Assembly: GCA_018816525.1 (NCBI GenBank)
Contig: JAHIVV010000003.1
Location: 1-56,839 of the forward strand
DNA: 56,839 nt
Reading direction: 5' to 3'
Origin: Elusimicrobiota bacterium
GTDB lineage: Bacteria; Elusimicrobiota; Endomicrobiia; CG1-02-37-114; XYA2-FULL-39-19
Shown here: one piece after another, positions 42,944 through 51,428 of the stretch
Layout: each line of letters opens with the position of its first letter
Numbering within the stretch: position 1 is the first letter of the stretch
Notes under the pieces: generated by a model
What the model was told of the DNA's origin: nothing
The model's database searches: none
What the model saw: the letters and a program-made list of their open reading frames with translations, nothing else
Made by a program: the position numbers and the translations under genes

Positions 42944-43153
42944 ATGGTTCTCTTTAAAAAAAATGAGGATGAGAAGCTTCAAATAGATGATATAACAATT
43001 GTTTTACACCATAAAAACAAACCGGATGTAGTGCATAATCATTCTGTAATAAACCATTACCTAAGGTCTATTAATTGGTATGTTGTTTCTGCTATTGTTA
43101 TTATTGCGCTGTCGGCAGGCTGGTTTATATGTTATATGTCGGCGGCGTATTAA
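42944..43153 (+). CDS. Small His-rich single-pass membrane protein
   Basis: 69 residues. A charged cytoplasmic-type N-terminus contains HH, HNH and NHY (IVLHHKNK, VVHNHSVINHY), five His within about 22 residues, then one membrane helix (VVSAIVIIALSAGWFICYM). It has its own promoter and a strong ribosome-binding site, and is not part of a longer operon. I do not recognise a family. The His cluster could bind metal. Confidence 0.6.
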   Translation: MVLFKKNEDEKLQIDDITIVLHHKNKPDVVHNHSVINHYLRSINWYVVSAIVIIALSAGWFICYMSAAY

Positions 43154-43222
43154 AAAGTGTTGCTTTTTCTTTGAAAACTAAACTTCCGCAATAACTATCT
43201 TTTTCATAGGAAGCTTTATAAA

Positions 43223-44389
43223 TCATTCCTTGGGCATTTCGCCGGTGACTAAATCAACAATATTCTCTTTTCCGTTGCGGACAAATTTTACCTTTATTTT
43301 CTTTTTCGGGCCTGTATCGGAAACTATTGCCTGAAGGTTCCTTACAGACTCGATTTGTTTGCCGTTAAATTCAATAATTACGTCGCCCTTTTTAAGCCCT
43401 GCTTTCTCCGCGGGGGAATCCTTTATAATGCTGTTTATGAACGCTCCGGATTTGTCCTTTATTTCCACGCCCAGCCAGCCCCTTACAACTTTTCCCTGGC
43501 GGATTAAATCATCAAGTATTTCTTTGGCGCGGTTTATGGGGATAGCAAAACCTATCCCAGAAAATACGCCGGTCGGGGCGTAAATTGCCGTGTTTATTCC
43601 TATAACTTCGCCGTGAATATTGCCCAGCGGACCTCCAGAATTTCCTCTGTTGATAGGAGCGTCAGTTTGTATAAAATCCCTGTACTCTTTGTTTTCAACT
43701 ACAATTGACTGCCTTATCGCGGATATGATTCCGTTAGTTACTGTCTGCCCCAGCCCGAAGGGTGAACCGATTGCAAGCACAATTTCGCCTACGCGTATTT
43801 TGTTTGAATCACCCAGGGGCGCCGCCGGAAATTTTTCGGTTGCCGAGTTTGAATTGATTTTTACAATTGCCAGATCGGTTCTTGAATCTTTTCCAATAAC
43901 TTTTCCTGTATAGGTTTTGTCTTTACTGTTTATTGTAACCGTAACTTTTATTTCATTCGCGCCGTGAATGACGTGTTCGTTGGTAAGTATATAACCTTCC
44001 GGGTCAATTATTACGCCGGTTCCGCCGCTTTCGGTTCTATATTGGGATGATTTTTTTCTTTGTTTTTTCTGCTCCTGCGGGCTGTTAAAAAAATCCTGGA
44101 AAAAATCTTCAAAAGGATCCCCGAAATAAAATTCCTGCTGGGCGTCATCCAGCATCTGTACGGTTGAAATATTCACTACGGCTGGTTTTAGCCGCTCGGA
44201 TACTTTAACGAAAGCTTCCTGTAAACCCAGGGCATTGGAGCCAATTTCATTGTCCCTGAGAGTTTCAATATTGGAAGTAACCTGTCCGTTATTAAGGGAT
44301 GTTTCCTTGAGGTCTTTAATATGCCAAAAAACACCTAGTACTATTAGACAAAGCAGGATGGTGATTAATATAGAAAGCTTATTTTTCAT
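43223..44389 (-). CDS. degP: HtrA/DegP-type periplasmic serine protease
   Basis: 388 residues. It degrades or refolds damaged envelope proteins. A signal anchor (about 5-22) precedes a trypsin-like domain with the triad in TNEHVIHG (H139), SRTDLAIV (D172) and NRGNSGGP (S251). A single PDZ domain follows (about 290-385; GVEIKDKSG, AGLKKGDVIIEFNG). One PDZ makes it a DegS/HtrA-like form. AGAGGA precedes the ATG. It lies 77 bases downstream of the radical SAM gene at the end of the sudB-metG series. Confidence 0.94.
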   Translation of the reverse strand: MKNKLSILITILLCLIVLGVFWHIKDLKETSLNNGQVTSNIETLRDNEIGSNALGLQEAFVKVSERLKPAVVNISTVQMLDDAQQEFYFGDPFEDFFQDFFNSPQEQKKQRKKSSQYRTESGGTGVIIDPEGYILTNEHVIHGANEIKVTVTINSKDKTYTGKVIGKDSRTDLAIVKINSNSATEKFPAAPLGDSNKIRVGEIVLAIGSPFGLGQTVTNGIISAIRQSIVVENKEYRDFIQTDAPINRGNSGGPLGNIHGEVIGINTAIYAPTGVFSGIGFAIPINRAKEILDDLIRQGKVVRGWLGVEIKDKSGAFINSIIKDSPAEKAGLKKGDVIIEFNGKQIESVRNLQAIVSDTGPKKKIKVKFVRNGKENIVDLVTGEMPKE

Positions 44390-44466
44390 GTTTAAGCAGT
44401 CCTCTGAAATTTTCCGAGCGGAAGCTCGCGGGATATTTACTTATGCAAAAGAGGGAAAGCGTAAAT

Positions 44467-45069
44467 TTATAAAAAGGGCCTTTCAACAAATTTAACGCCT
44501 ATTTTTTTTGCAATCTGCCTGCATTTATTTATATCAGTGCCTTCTAATTTTACAGATGTAATAGAAACGTCCTTTATATATTTTTTGCATTCTTTTGCAA
44601 ATGTCAGGACGGCGTTGAAACTTTTAAGCCCGTAACGCGGTCTGTTTACATTTTTGTATTTGACTGCGTTTTCTGCGTTGAGGCTGATGCATATTTTATC
44701 GATTAAACCTTTTAATTCCGGGCAAATATTTTTCCCATGGTATAAATTTGCCTGGCCGTTAGTGTTTATCCTGACATTGAGGCCTATTTTCTTGTAATAG
44801 GCTGCAACTTTTTTTACCGTCTCAAGCCGTATTAAGGGTTCCCCGTATCCGCAAAATACAATATCCGAGGTTAATGGGGAAAAAGCAATTTTTTTTCTAA
44901 GGGTTTCAGATTCTTTAATAATTTCTTTTACAGTAGGTTCTTTTTTTAGCCTGAGATTGTTGCCTCTGTAGCCCCAATTCCATTTGGTTCTTATACAATA
45001 GGTGCAGTTCATAGTGCACCTGTTGGTGATGTTCAGGTAAACATTGTTTTTATAAGAGTAGGCTATCAT
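44467..45069 (-). CDS. Radical SAM protein, TatD-associated type
   Basis: 200 residues. NITNRCTMNCTYCIRTKW carries the CxxxCxxC [4Fe-4S] motif, and FCGYGEPL is the SAM-binding GGE-like motif. The rest resembles the small radical SAM proteins encoded beside metG and tatD in many anaerobes. Here it directly follows metG by two bases, and tatD itself is not seen. The last residues, FVERPFL, match the conserved end of that group. The reaction is unknown. Confidence 0.85.
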   Translation of the reverse strand: MIAYSYKNNVYLNITNRCTMNCTYCIRTKWNWGYRGNNLRLKKEPTVKEIIKESETLRKKIAFSPLTSDIVFCGYGEPLIRLETVKKVAAYYKKIGLNVRINTNGQANLYHGKNICPELKGLIDKICISLNAENAVKYKNVNRPRYGLKSFNAVLTFAKECKKYIKDVSITSVKLEGTDINKCRQIAKKIGVKFVERPFL

Positions 45070-45071
45070 AT

Positions 45072-46595
45072 TTATATTATTTTCGGAAACAAAATCTGCG
45101 ATTTAGCAATTTCCCTGCCGGTGAGCGGGATAATCGCAGGAATTTTTGCTGTGACGTTTTTTATGTCGTCCTGTTCGTCAAGTGTTTTCCATATTTTCCG
45201 GGAAGTTTCAGGCATAAAGGGATTGATTAAAACGGCAATATACTTAATAGCCATCAATGAGTTGTAAAGCACTAGTTCAAGCTGTTTCATGTCGGTTTTT
45301 GCCAGGTTCCAGGGAGCCTGTTTGTCAATATACTGGTTTGTGAAGGAAGATAAGCTTAATATGGTTTCTAATATACCGTCAAGTTTAATATCTTCAATTT
45401 CTTTTTCAGTTTTTTGCAAGGATTTTTTTATTTCTTCCATAAATTCATTTGTTCGGGTTGTTTGCAGGGCAAATTTCCCGCTAAAGTATTTTACGGCCAT
45501 ATTAGTAACCCGCGAAATCAGGTTTCCTATATTATTGGCCAGGTGCGCATTATATTTTCCTTTAAAAGCTGCTAGATTCATATCACCATCAGCCCCGAAG
45601 GGGAAGGAATTCAAAAGAAGAAAACGCGATGCATCAGCGCCAAAAGCCTGAATAAGTTCTCCGGGTTTGATTACGTTGCCGATGGTTTTTGACATTTTTT
45701 GTCCGGAAACAGTAAAAAAACCGTGCGCAAAAACTTTTTTTGGAAGAGGCAGGCCGTTTGCAAGCAGCATAGCCGGCCAGATAACAGTATGAAACCACAG
45801 AATATCTTTTGCTAAAAGGTGCAGGTCGGCCGGCCAAAGTTCATTGAATTCTTCCTGGCCGGCTTCGCCGTAGCCAAGGGCTGATATGTAATTAATTAAT
45901 GCATCTATCCAAACATAGATAGTCTGCGATTTATCGAAAGGAATCGGTATTGCCCAGGGCAGGTTGGCCCTGGAAATGCTGATGTCTTCAAGCCCGATTT
46001 TGAGTTTGCCGAGTATTTCATTTCTTCTTTCTTCGGGCAGGATATCAAAATGCTGGGGATGATTATTATCTGAAATTATTTCGATTAACTTTTCCCTGTA
46101 TTTGCTTAAACGGAAGAAATAATTTTCTTCTGAATGCACAGAGGGTACTGTTTTGTGGTCCGGACAGCAACCCTCAACGAGATCGGTTTGGGTCAGGAAT
46201 TTCTCGCAGCCCATGCAATAAAGCCCGTCATATTTTGATTTGTATATCTCGTTTTTTTCGTGAAGGTGTGTTATGAATTTTTCAACCGCCGCTTGATGTT
46301 TTGCATCGGTCGTCCTGATAAAACGATCGTAAGAAATATCCATCTGTTTCCAGGTATTTTTAAAATATTCTACAATTTCATCGCAGTATTCTTTCGGCTG
46401 CTTATTTTTTTCTTTTGCGGCTTCCAAAATTTTGCTGCCGTGCTCGTCGGTCCCCGTAAGAAAAAAAGTATCTTTATTGCGAAGCTTTGCCCAGCGCGAA
46501 AGCACATCTGCCGCTACGGTCGTATAGGTGTGCCCGATGTGGGGCAGGTCGTTGACGTAATAAATGGGCGTAGTAATATAGTATCTCTTTTTCAT
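45072..46595 (-). CDS. metG: Methionyl-tRNA synthetase
   Basis: 507 residues. It charges tRNA-Met. HIGH is at residues 19-22 and the second signature is KMSKT (GQKMSKTIGN). The CP region has a zinc-type cluster (CMGCEKF, then EGCCPDHK). The C-terminal dimerisation/tRNA-binding domain found in longer MetG proteins is absent. It overlaps ricT by 4 bases. Confidence 0.97.
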   Translation of the reverse strand: MKKRYYITTPIYYVNDLPHIGHTYTTVAADVLSRWAKLRNKDTFFLTGTDEHGSKILEAAKEKNKQPKEYCDEIVEYFKNTWKQMDISYDRFIRTTDAKHQAAVEKFITHLHEKNEIYKSKYDGLYCMGCEKFLTQTDLVEGCCPDHKTVPSVHSEENYFFRLSKYREKLIEIISDNNHPQHFDILPEERRNEILGKLKIGLEDISISRANLPWAIPIPFDKSQTIYVWIDALINYISALGYGEAGQEEFNELWPADLHLLAKDILWFHTVIWPAMLLANGLPLPKKVFAHGFFTVSGQKMSKTIGNVIKPGELIQAFGADASRFLLLNSFPFGADGDMNLAAFKGKYNAHLANNIGNLISRVTNMAVKYFSGKFALQTTRTNEFMEEIKKSLQKTEKEIEDIKLDGILETILSLSSFTNQYIDKQAPWNLAKTDMKQLELVLYNSLMAIKYIAVLINPFMPETSRKIWKTLDEQDDIKNVTAKIPAIIPLTGREIAKSQILFPKII

Positions 46596-47416
46596 TTGTT
46601 GTTTTTAGGTTTATTGACAGGCGCTTGCAGCAGGGTAACCTGATCAGCCTTAAATTTTTTAGTTTGTTTTTCTGATAATTCAACCGTCACTTCATCTTTA
46701 ATGTAATTTACATTGGTCACTATTCCCGGGCCTTCAGGCGTTTGGACTTTGCTGTTGTATTTAGGCATTCTTTTTGCCTGGGCTGAATAGAAAGCGTCTT
46801 CATAGGCTATGCAACACATCAGCCTTCCGCAAACACCTGTCATTTTTGCTATATTCAGGGAAGGATCCTGTATTTTTGCCATTTCGACGGTAACCGAACT
46901 GAAAGTTTTGAGGAAAGTTTTACAGCAAAGCTGGCAGCCGCAGGGGCCGAATCCGCCCAGCATTTTAGCTTCGTCCCTGACGCCTATTTGAACCATTTGA
47001 ATGCGTGTTTTCAGTATATGCCCCAGGTCTTTAATTAACTGGCGGAAATCTATTCTTGTATCGGCTGTATAATAAATAAAAAGCCTGGACCGGTCAAATG
47101 AATACTCAACACAGGTTAATTTCATATCCAGTTCGTAATCCTCGATTTTTTGGATTATGGATTTTGAAGCCTGGATGTTTCTTTGGCAATTATCCTTTAA
47201 CCTCGGCACGTCGTCATTTGTGAGTTTGCGGATAATTTTATGAACTTCCATTTTATGTTTTTCTATAAGCCGTTCATTGGTTAAAACAGTTCCGACTTCC
47301 TGGGTTTGGTCTATGTCAACAATAACTTTTTCTCCCAGATTCAGGTTAAATTTTCCGACATCTCCGTATATTGTATCCTCTTTGCGCCTTACTAATAAAT
47401 CGACTACAACTGGCAT
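46592..47416 (-). CDS. ricT: PSP1-domain protein (RicT/YaaT-like)
   Basis: 274 residues. GFGPCGCQLCCKTFL and CGRLMCCIAYEDAFY are the conserved Cys-rich motifs of the PSP1 family. In Bacillus the RicT homologue belongs to a Ric complex with RNase Y that affects RNA processing and carries Fe-S clusters. The C-terminal third (YNSKVQTPEGPGIVTNV) is an added beta domain common in this neighbourhood. The holB-ricT-metG order is widely conserved. Confidence 0.88.
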   Translation of the reverse strand: MPVVVDLLVRRKEDTIYGDVGKFNLNLGEKVIVDIDQTQEVGTVLTNERLIEKHKMEVHKIIRKLTNDDVPRLKDNCQRNIQASKSIIQKIEDYELDMKLTCVEYSFDRSRLFIYYTADTRIDFRQLIKDLGHILKTRIQMVQIGVRDEAKMLGGFGPCGCQLCCKTFLKTFSSVTVEMAKIQDPSLNIAKMTGVCGRLMCCIAYEDAFYSAQAKRMPKYNSKVQTPEGPGIVTNVNYIKDEVTVELSEKQTKKFKADQVTLLQAPVNKPKNNK

Positions 47417-48384
47417 AGGGTCTCCTCGTTTTTGAGCTTAAATATTTCATTCAATTTTAGCAAAATTATGTCGCTTAACAGGCTGTTGTTAACATTATAA
47501 CGCAGGGCTTTTTTGCATTGGATTATGAACTCGATAATTTCAGTTGTTTTCTGAGAATTCTGGTTCAACTCAAGCCTGGCAAGGATAAGTATTTTAACAA
47601 GAAAATCTTCAAGCATTTGTTTGTCTTTCGAGAGGCTTTCGCTGAAATCCATTAATTTATCCGTAGAAATAGCGTTTGTTTTTAAAGCGCTCCAAAATCC
47701 AATTAAACTGCTGATTTCGTCCGAAGAATTTAAATATCTCAATGCTTTGCTTACCGATCCCTGCGAAAACTGGACTATTTGCGCAATATCGGAAGCTTTT
47801 TGTGAATACAAATTTACAAGTATTCCCGAGATTATATCATCGTTTAATTGATTGAACCTGATATGCTGGCACCTGGATAAAATTGTCTGGGGCAGGGAAT
47901 CGTGTGACGAAGAAACAAGAATCAATAATGAATTTTCCGGAGGTTCTTCAAGTGTTTTTAAAAGGCAATTTGCCGCTTCGGTATTCATTTTTTCAGCCGG
48001 ATCTATGATAAATACTTTCCATTTTCCTTCTGAGGCCTTCATGCTGATTTGTTTTTGCACTTCCTGCACAGTATCAATTTTGATGCGGGTTTGTTTTTCA
48101 ACATCTTCTTCAAGAAAAGCTGCCTGGAAGCCATAGTCTATCAGATGCACGTCCGGATGAATTCCTTTGTTGATTTTATTGCAGGACGCGCAAGCGTCAC
48201 AAATGGGTGAATTCGCAGTTTGGTTCAGGCAGTTCAATGCCTTTGCAAGTTCCAACGCTGTTTTTCTTTTTCCCGTGCCTTCCAGTCCGGAAAAAATATA
48301 TGCGTGCGAAATTTTATTGCTGCTTAATTGTTTTTGCAATAGGCTTATTGCTTTATTTTGTCCTAGAATTTCCGGTAAACTCAT
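47404..48384 (-). CDS. holB: DNA polymerase III delta-prime subunit
   Basis: 326 residues. It is part of the clamp loader. ILGQNKAISLLQKQL, HAYIFSGLEGTGKRKTALELA (P-loop), a zinc module with CDACASCNKI, NCLLKTLEEPPENSL and ILVSSSHDSLPQTILSRCQ are typical of DnaX/HolB-type ATPases. The P-loop Lys is intact, although delta-prime is normally inactive as an ATPase. It lies 13 bases after tmk, the usual tmk-holB order, and overlaps ricT by 13 bases. Confidence 0.92.
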   Translation of the reverse strand: MSLPEILGQNKAISLLQKQLSSNKISHAYIFSGLEGTGKRKTALELAKALNCLNQTANSPICDACASCNKINKGIHPDVHLIDYGFQAAFLEEDVEKQTRIKIDTVQEVQKQISMKASEGKWKVFIIDPAEKMNTEAANCLLKTLEEPPENSLLILVSSSHDSLPQTILSRCQHIRFNQLNDDIISGILVNLYSQKASDIAQIVQFSQGSVSKALRYLNSSDEISSLIGFWSALKTNAISTDKLMDFSESLSKDKQMLEDFLVKILILARLELNQNSQKTTEIIEFIIQCKKALRYNVNNSLLSDIILLKLNEIFKLKNEETLCQL

Positions 48385-48397
48385 ATCTTATTTCCTC

Positions 48398-49024
48398 TTA
48401 GGAACCTCTCAGGAAGGCATTGGTTATTTCCATTATTTTTGTATGAATAGCCTCAATAGAATTGCAGCCGGCCACTACTTTTATTCTCTTCGGTTCCCTT
48501 TTTGCTAATTGAAGGAATCCTTTGCGTATTCTTTCGTGAAATTGAATGTTTTCATTCTCCAAACGATCCTTGGGGCCGTTTTTACAAACTCTTTTCATTC
48601 CGTCTTCAGCTTTAATATCAACGACTATTGTTAACGCGGGTTTTAGTCCGCCTGCCGCTATTTCATTGAGCCGATAAATCAGGCTTTTGTCCAAATTGCG
48701 GCCGAAATACTGATAAGCCATGGTTGAATCTGAATACCTGTCGCAGATAACAATTTTTCCCTGCGCCAGCGCAGGTTTTATGAGCTCCTGAGTGTGCTGG
48801 GCTCTGCTTGCGGCGTACAATAGGAGTTCAGTGAGAGGAAAAACATTCATTCCTGGTTTAAGCAGAAGGTTTCTTATTGATTCAGCAAATGGCGTGCCGC
48901 CGGGTTCACGCGTAAGAATATACTCGTAACCTTTTTTTTTGAGAGCAGCAGCCAAAAGTCCGGCTTGAGTGGATTTACCTGAACCGTCAGGCCCTTCAAA
49001 TGTGATAAATATACCTTTTTTCAT
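48398..49024 (-). CDS. tmk: Thymidylate kinase
   Basis: 208 residues. It phosphorylates dTMP to dTDP. ITFEGPDGSGKSTQAGLLA is the P-loop and LTREPGGTPFAESIR the DRX-like motif. VICDRYSDSTMAYQ and the lid region (NGPKDRLENENIQFHERI) follow. It overlaps the sudA stop by one base and precedes holB. Confidence 0.95.
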   Translation of the reverse strand: MKKGIFITFEGPDGSGKSTQAGLLAAALKKKGYEYILTREPGGTPFAESIRNLLLKPGMNVFPLTELLLYAASRAQHTQELIKPALAQGKIVICDRYSDSTMAYQYFGRNLDKSLIYRLNEIAAGGLKPALTIVVDIKAEDGMKRVCKNGPKDRLENENIQFHERIRKGFLQLAKREPKRIKVVAGCNSIEAIHTKIMEITNAFLRGS

Positions 49025-50415
49025 TATTTTATAAAGGACTCTATTATGGATTTTGCGGCTTTTTTGCCCAGGCCCAAGGCTTCGATAACGGTTCCTTCGC
49101 CGCCGACAATGTCTCCGCCTGCATAAATATTTTTCAGGCTTGTTTCCATGGTTTGTGGATTTACGGAGATATTGCCTTCTTTATCCTGCTTTAGGCCGTA
49201 TGTTGAAAGAGGAATAAGAGGATTAGGTTTAAGCCCTATGGCGAGCACGGATGTATCTATATCTATTATAAACTCTGAACCTTTTATCGGGACAGGCCTT
49301 CTCCTTCCAGACGAATCAGCGCTGCCAAGCTCGCATTTAATGCATTTTAGCCCTTTAACAAATCCGTTTTCATCGCCCAAAAATTCGATCGGCTGGGTAA
49401 GGAACTCGAATTTTATGCCTTCTTCCTTGGCATGTTCTATTTCAGCCTTTCTTGCCGGCATTTCCTCTTCAGTTCTGCGATAAACAACTGTTACTGCGCC
49501 TTTGCCCAGTCTCAAGGCGCATCTTGCCGCGTCCATCGCAGTGTTTCCTCCGCCGATAACAGCTGTTTTCGCCCCGCTGTTCAAGGGCGTATCATATTCG
49601 GGGAAATTATAAGCTTTCATAAGGTTAATTCTTGTAAGAAATTCATTAGCAGAGTAAATCATGCACAAATTTTCTCCGGGAATTCCGGGAAACATCGGCA
49701 GCCCTGCCCCGGAGCCTATAAAAACAGCCTTAAATCCTTTTGCGAACAATTCATCAATAGTCAATGTTTTACCAATAACAATGTTAGGCAGTATTTCAAC
49801 ACCAAGCGATTTTATATATTCAATTTCATAGCTCAAAATATTTCTGGGCAGGCGGAAAGGAGGAATCCCGTAGGTTAAAACTCCGCCGGGTTCATGCAGG
49901 GCTTCAAAAATAGTAACAGCACAGCCTGCCCTGGCTAAATCCCCGGCACAGGCAAGCCCTGCCGGGCCGCTCCCGATAACTGCAACTGAAATTGGAGATT
50001 TGAAATTTGAAATTTTTGAGTTGGAATTTGAGATTTGAGATTTGAGATTGTTCATCTCCCAGTCTGCAGCAAACCTTTCCAGAGAGCCTATAGAAATCGG
50101 GTTGCCTTTCTTATTTAAAACACATTTTAATTCGCACTGAGTTTCCTGAGGGCATACCCTGCCGCATATGGCGGGCAGGTTGTTTTTTTCTTTAAGGGTT
50201 TTTATCGATTGGTCAAATTGTTCCAGGGTTATTTCTTTTATAAATTTCGGTATGTTTATTTCTACGGGGCAGCCTTCTATACAGGATGCTTTTTTACACT
50301 GTATGCATCTTTTTGCTTCGTTTACGGCTTCTTCTTTCGTATAGCCCAAGGATACTTCCGAAAAGTTTTTTTTTCTTTCTTCCGGCAGCGCTTCCTGCAT
50401 TTTAATTTTATTCAT
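49024..50415 (-). CDS. sudA: SudA/NfnB-like FAD oxidoreductase (NADPH-dependent glutamate-synthase-like small subunit)
   Basis: 463 residues. The N-terminal Fe-S domain has ARCIQCKKASCIEGCPVEINIP, with further cysteines at CGRVCPQETQCELKC. FAD and NAD(P) sites are VAVIGSGPAGLACAGDLAR and TAVIGGGNTAMDAARCALR; IYAGGDIVGG ends the domain. It matches the large NfnB/SudA/GltD group and sits with sudB in a 4-base overlap, so it is likely an electron-bifurcating or ferredoxin/NAD(P) transhydrogenase complex rather than true glutamate synthase. An insert of about 20 residues, encoded by 7-base repeats, lies between the Fe-S and FAD domains (about 122-142). Confidence 0.88.
   Translation of the reverse strand: MNKIKMQEALPEERKKNFSEVSLGYTKEEAVNEAKRCIQCKKASCIEGCPVEINIPKFIKEITLEQFDQSIKTLKEKNNLPAICGRVCPQETQCELKCVLNKKGNPISIGSLERFAADWEMNNLKSQISNSNSKISNFKSPISVAVIGSGPAGLACAGDLARAGCAVTIFEALHEPGGVLTYGIPPFRLPRNILSYEIEYIKSLGVEILPNIVIGKTLTIDELFAKGFKAVFIGSGAGLPMFPGIPGENLCMIYSANEFLTRINLMKAYNFPEYDTPLNSGAKTAVIGGGNTAMDAARCALRLGKGAVTVVYRRTEEEMPARKAEIEHAKEEGIKFEFLTQPIEFLGDENGFVKGLKCIKCELGSADSSGRRRPVPIKGSEFIIDIDTSVLAIGLKPNPLIPLSTYGLKQDKEGNISVNPQTMETSLKNIYAGGDIVGGEGTVIEALGLGKKAAKSIIESFIK
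49991..50050 (-). repeat. Degenerate 7-base repeat array inside sudA
   Basis: On the plus strand, units GAGATTT and GAAATTT follow one another at 7-base spacing, with one irregular stretch in the middle. In the coding direction they read as N-L-K-S-Q-I-S-N type residues. The same unit type occurs in valS (18515-18540). Confidence 0.75.
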
Positions 50416-51230
50416 ATTGTTTTTAACGCTTCTATTTCCTGTTCTTTGAAAAGTTTCAGCCTTTTTTCAAGCCCAGCCCAGTCAACTTCCCTCGCGTCAA
50501 ATTCCGGGCCGTCAACACAGGCAAATTTTGTTTTGCCCGCTATCGTACAGCGGCAGGACCCGCACATGCCGGTTCCGTCTACCATGATGGGATTGAGGCT
50601 TACAATGGTTTTTATGCTGGTAGGTTTTGTCAGGTTTGAAACTGCTTTCATCATAGGTACCGGGCCTACGGCGTAGATAATTGCTATGGATTGTTTTGCC
50701 GTTATAATGTTTTTTAAAATATCGGTTACGAACCCTTTTTGGCCGTAGGAGCCGTCATCTGTTGCTATAAAGAATTCATCAGACGAATTTTTCAAGGCGT
50801 TTTCAAATATTATAAGTTCTTTACTTCTCGCGCCCAGAATGGAAATAATATAATTGCTTTTATTTTTAAGGGCCCGGCAAACGGGAAGCAGTTCAGCTGC
50901 TCCCAGGCCTCCGCCGACTAAAATCACAGGGCCGTCATATTTCTTTATTTCACTCTCGCGCCCGAGGGGCCCTGCAACATCGCGGATTTGTTCTCCGGGG
51001 TTAAGAGTTCCAAGCAGCCTGGTTGTTTTTCCGATTTCCTGAAAGACAATCGTAATAGTCCCTGAGGTGTTATCCGATTTTACAACGGTGAGGGGAATCC
51101 TTTCGCCTTTTTCATTTATGCGCAGGATTATGAACTGGCCAGGGAGAACCTTTTTGGAAATCTCAGGGGCTTCAATTTCTAACAGCCTGGTAGAGGGGGC
51201 AATAAGTTCATTTTTTAAAATTTTATTCAT
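50412..51230 (-). CDS. sudB: SudB/NfnA-like FAD/[2Fe-2S] subunit
   Basis: 272 residues. It is a ferredoxin-reductase-type protein: GQFIILRINEKGERIPLTVV binds FAD, GGGLGAAELLPVCRAL binds the pyridine nucleotide, and MVDGTGMCGSCRCTIAGKTKFACVDGPEFD has the four cysteines of a [2Fe-2S] centre as in PyrK, SudB and NfnA. With sudA it forms a two-subunit ferredoxin:NAD(P) or sulfide-dehydrogenase-type complex. It is the first gene of the series leading to tmk, holB, ricT and metG. Confidence 0.9.
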   Translation of the reverse strand: MNKILKNELIAPSTRLLEIEAPEISKKVLPGQFIILRINEKGERIPLTVVKSDNTSGTITIVFQEIGKTTRLLGTLNPGEQIRDVAGPLGRESEIKKYDGPVILVGGGLGAAELLPVCRALKNKSNYIISILGARSKELIIFENALKNSSDEFFIATDDGSYGQKGFVTDILKNIITAKQSIAIIYAVGPVPMMKAVSNLTKPTSIKTIVSLNPIMVDGTGMCGSCRCTIAGKTKFACVDGPEFDAREVDWAGLEKRLKLFKEQEIEALKTI

Positions 51231-51248
51231 AAATATGCAAGTACGCGG

Positions 51249-51428
51249 TCAATTTTTGAGATTGCAGAAAAAACATGATGTTACAACATTTTTCCAGTCT
51301 GTTTTGCCTCCGCGCGAGCGGGGGATAATATGGTCCAGGTTAAGTTTATCCGTTGTGAGTTTTTTTCCGCAATAAAAGCACTTATAATTATAATGCTCGT
51401 AAAAGTTCCTTATTTATTCCTTTGTACC
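51249..51428 (-). pseudogene. Remnant of an HNH endonuclease
   Basis: The minus strand encodes LRYKGINKEL, then after a one-base shift at a T4 run, YEHYNYKCFYCGKKL, LNLDHIIPRSRGGKTDWKNV and CFFCNLKN before a TGA. This is the zinc-type HNH core (CxxC, DHIIPRSRGG, CxxC), and relatives normally continue with KGNRTPEEA. With one T removed the first part joins smoothly. No start codon is usable. It fills the gap between sudB and the WecA-like gene. Confidence 0.65.

Noticed and set aside
49432-49878. 148-codon frame antisense to sudA
   Set aside because: It mirrors conserved sudA codons and has no recognisable motif or ribosome-binding site.
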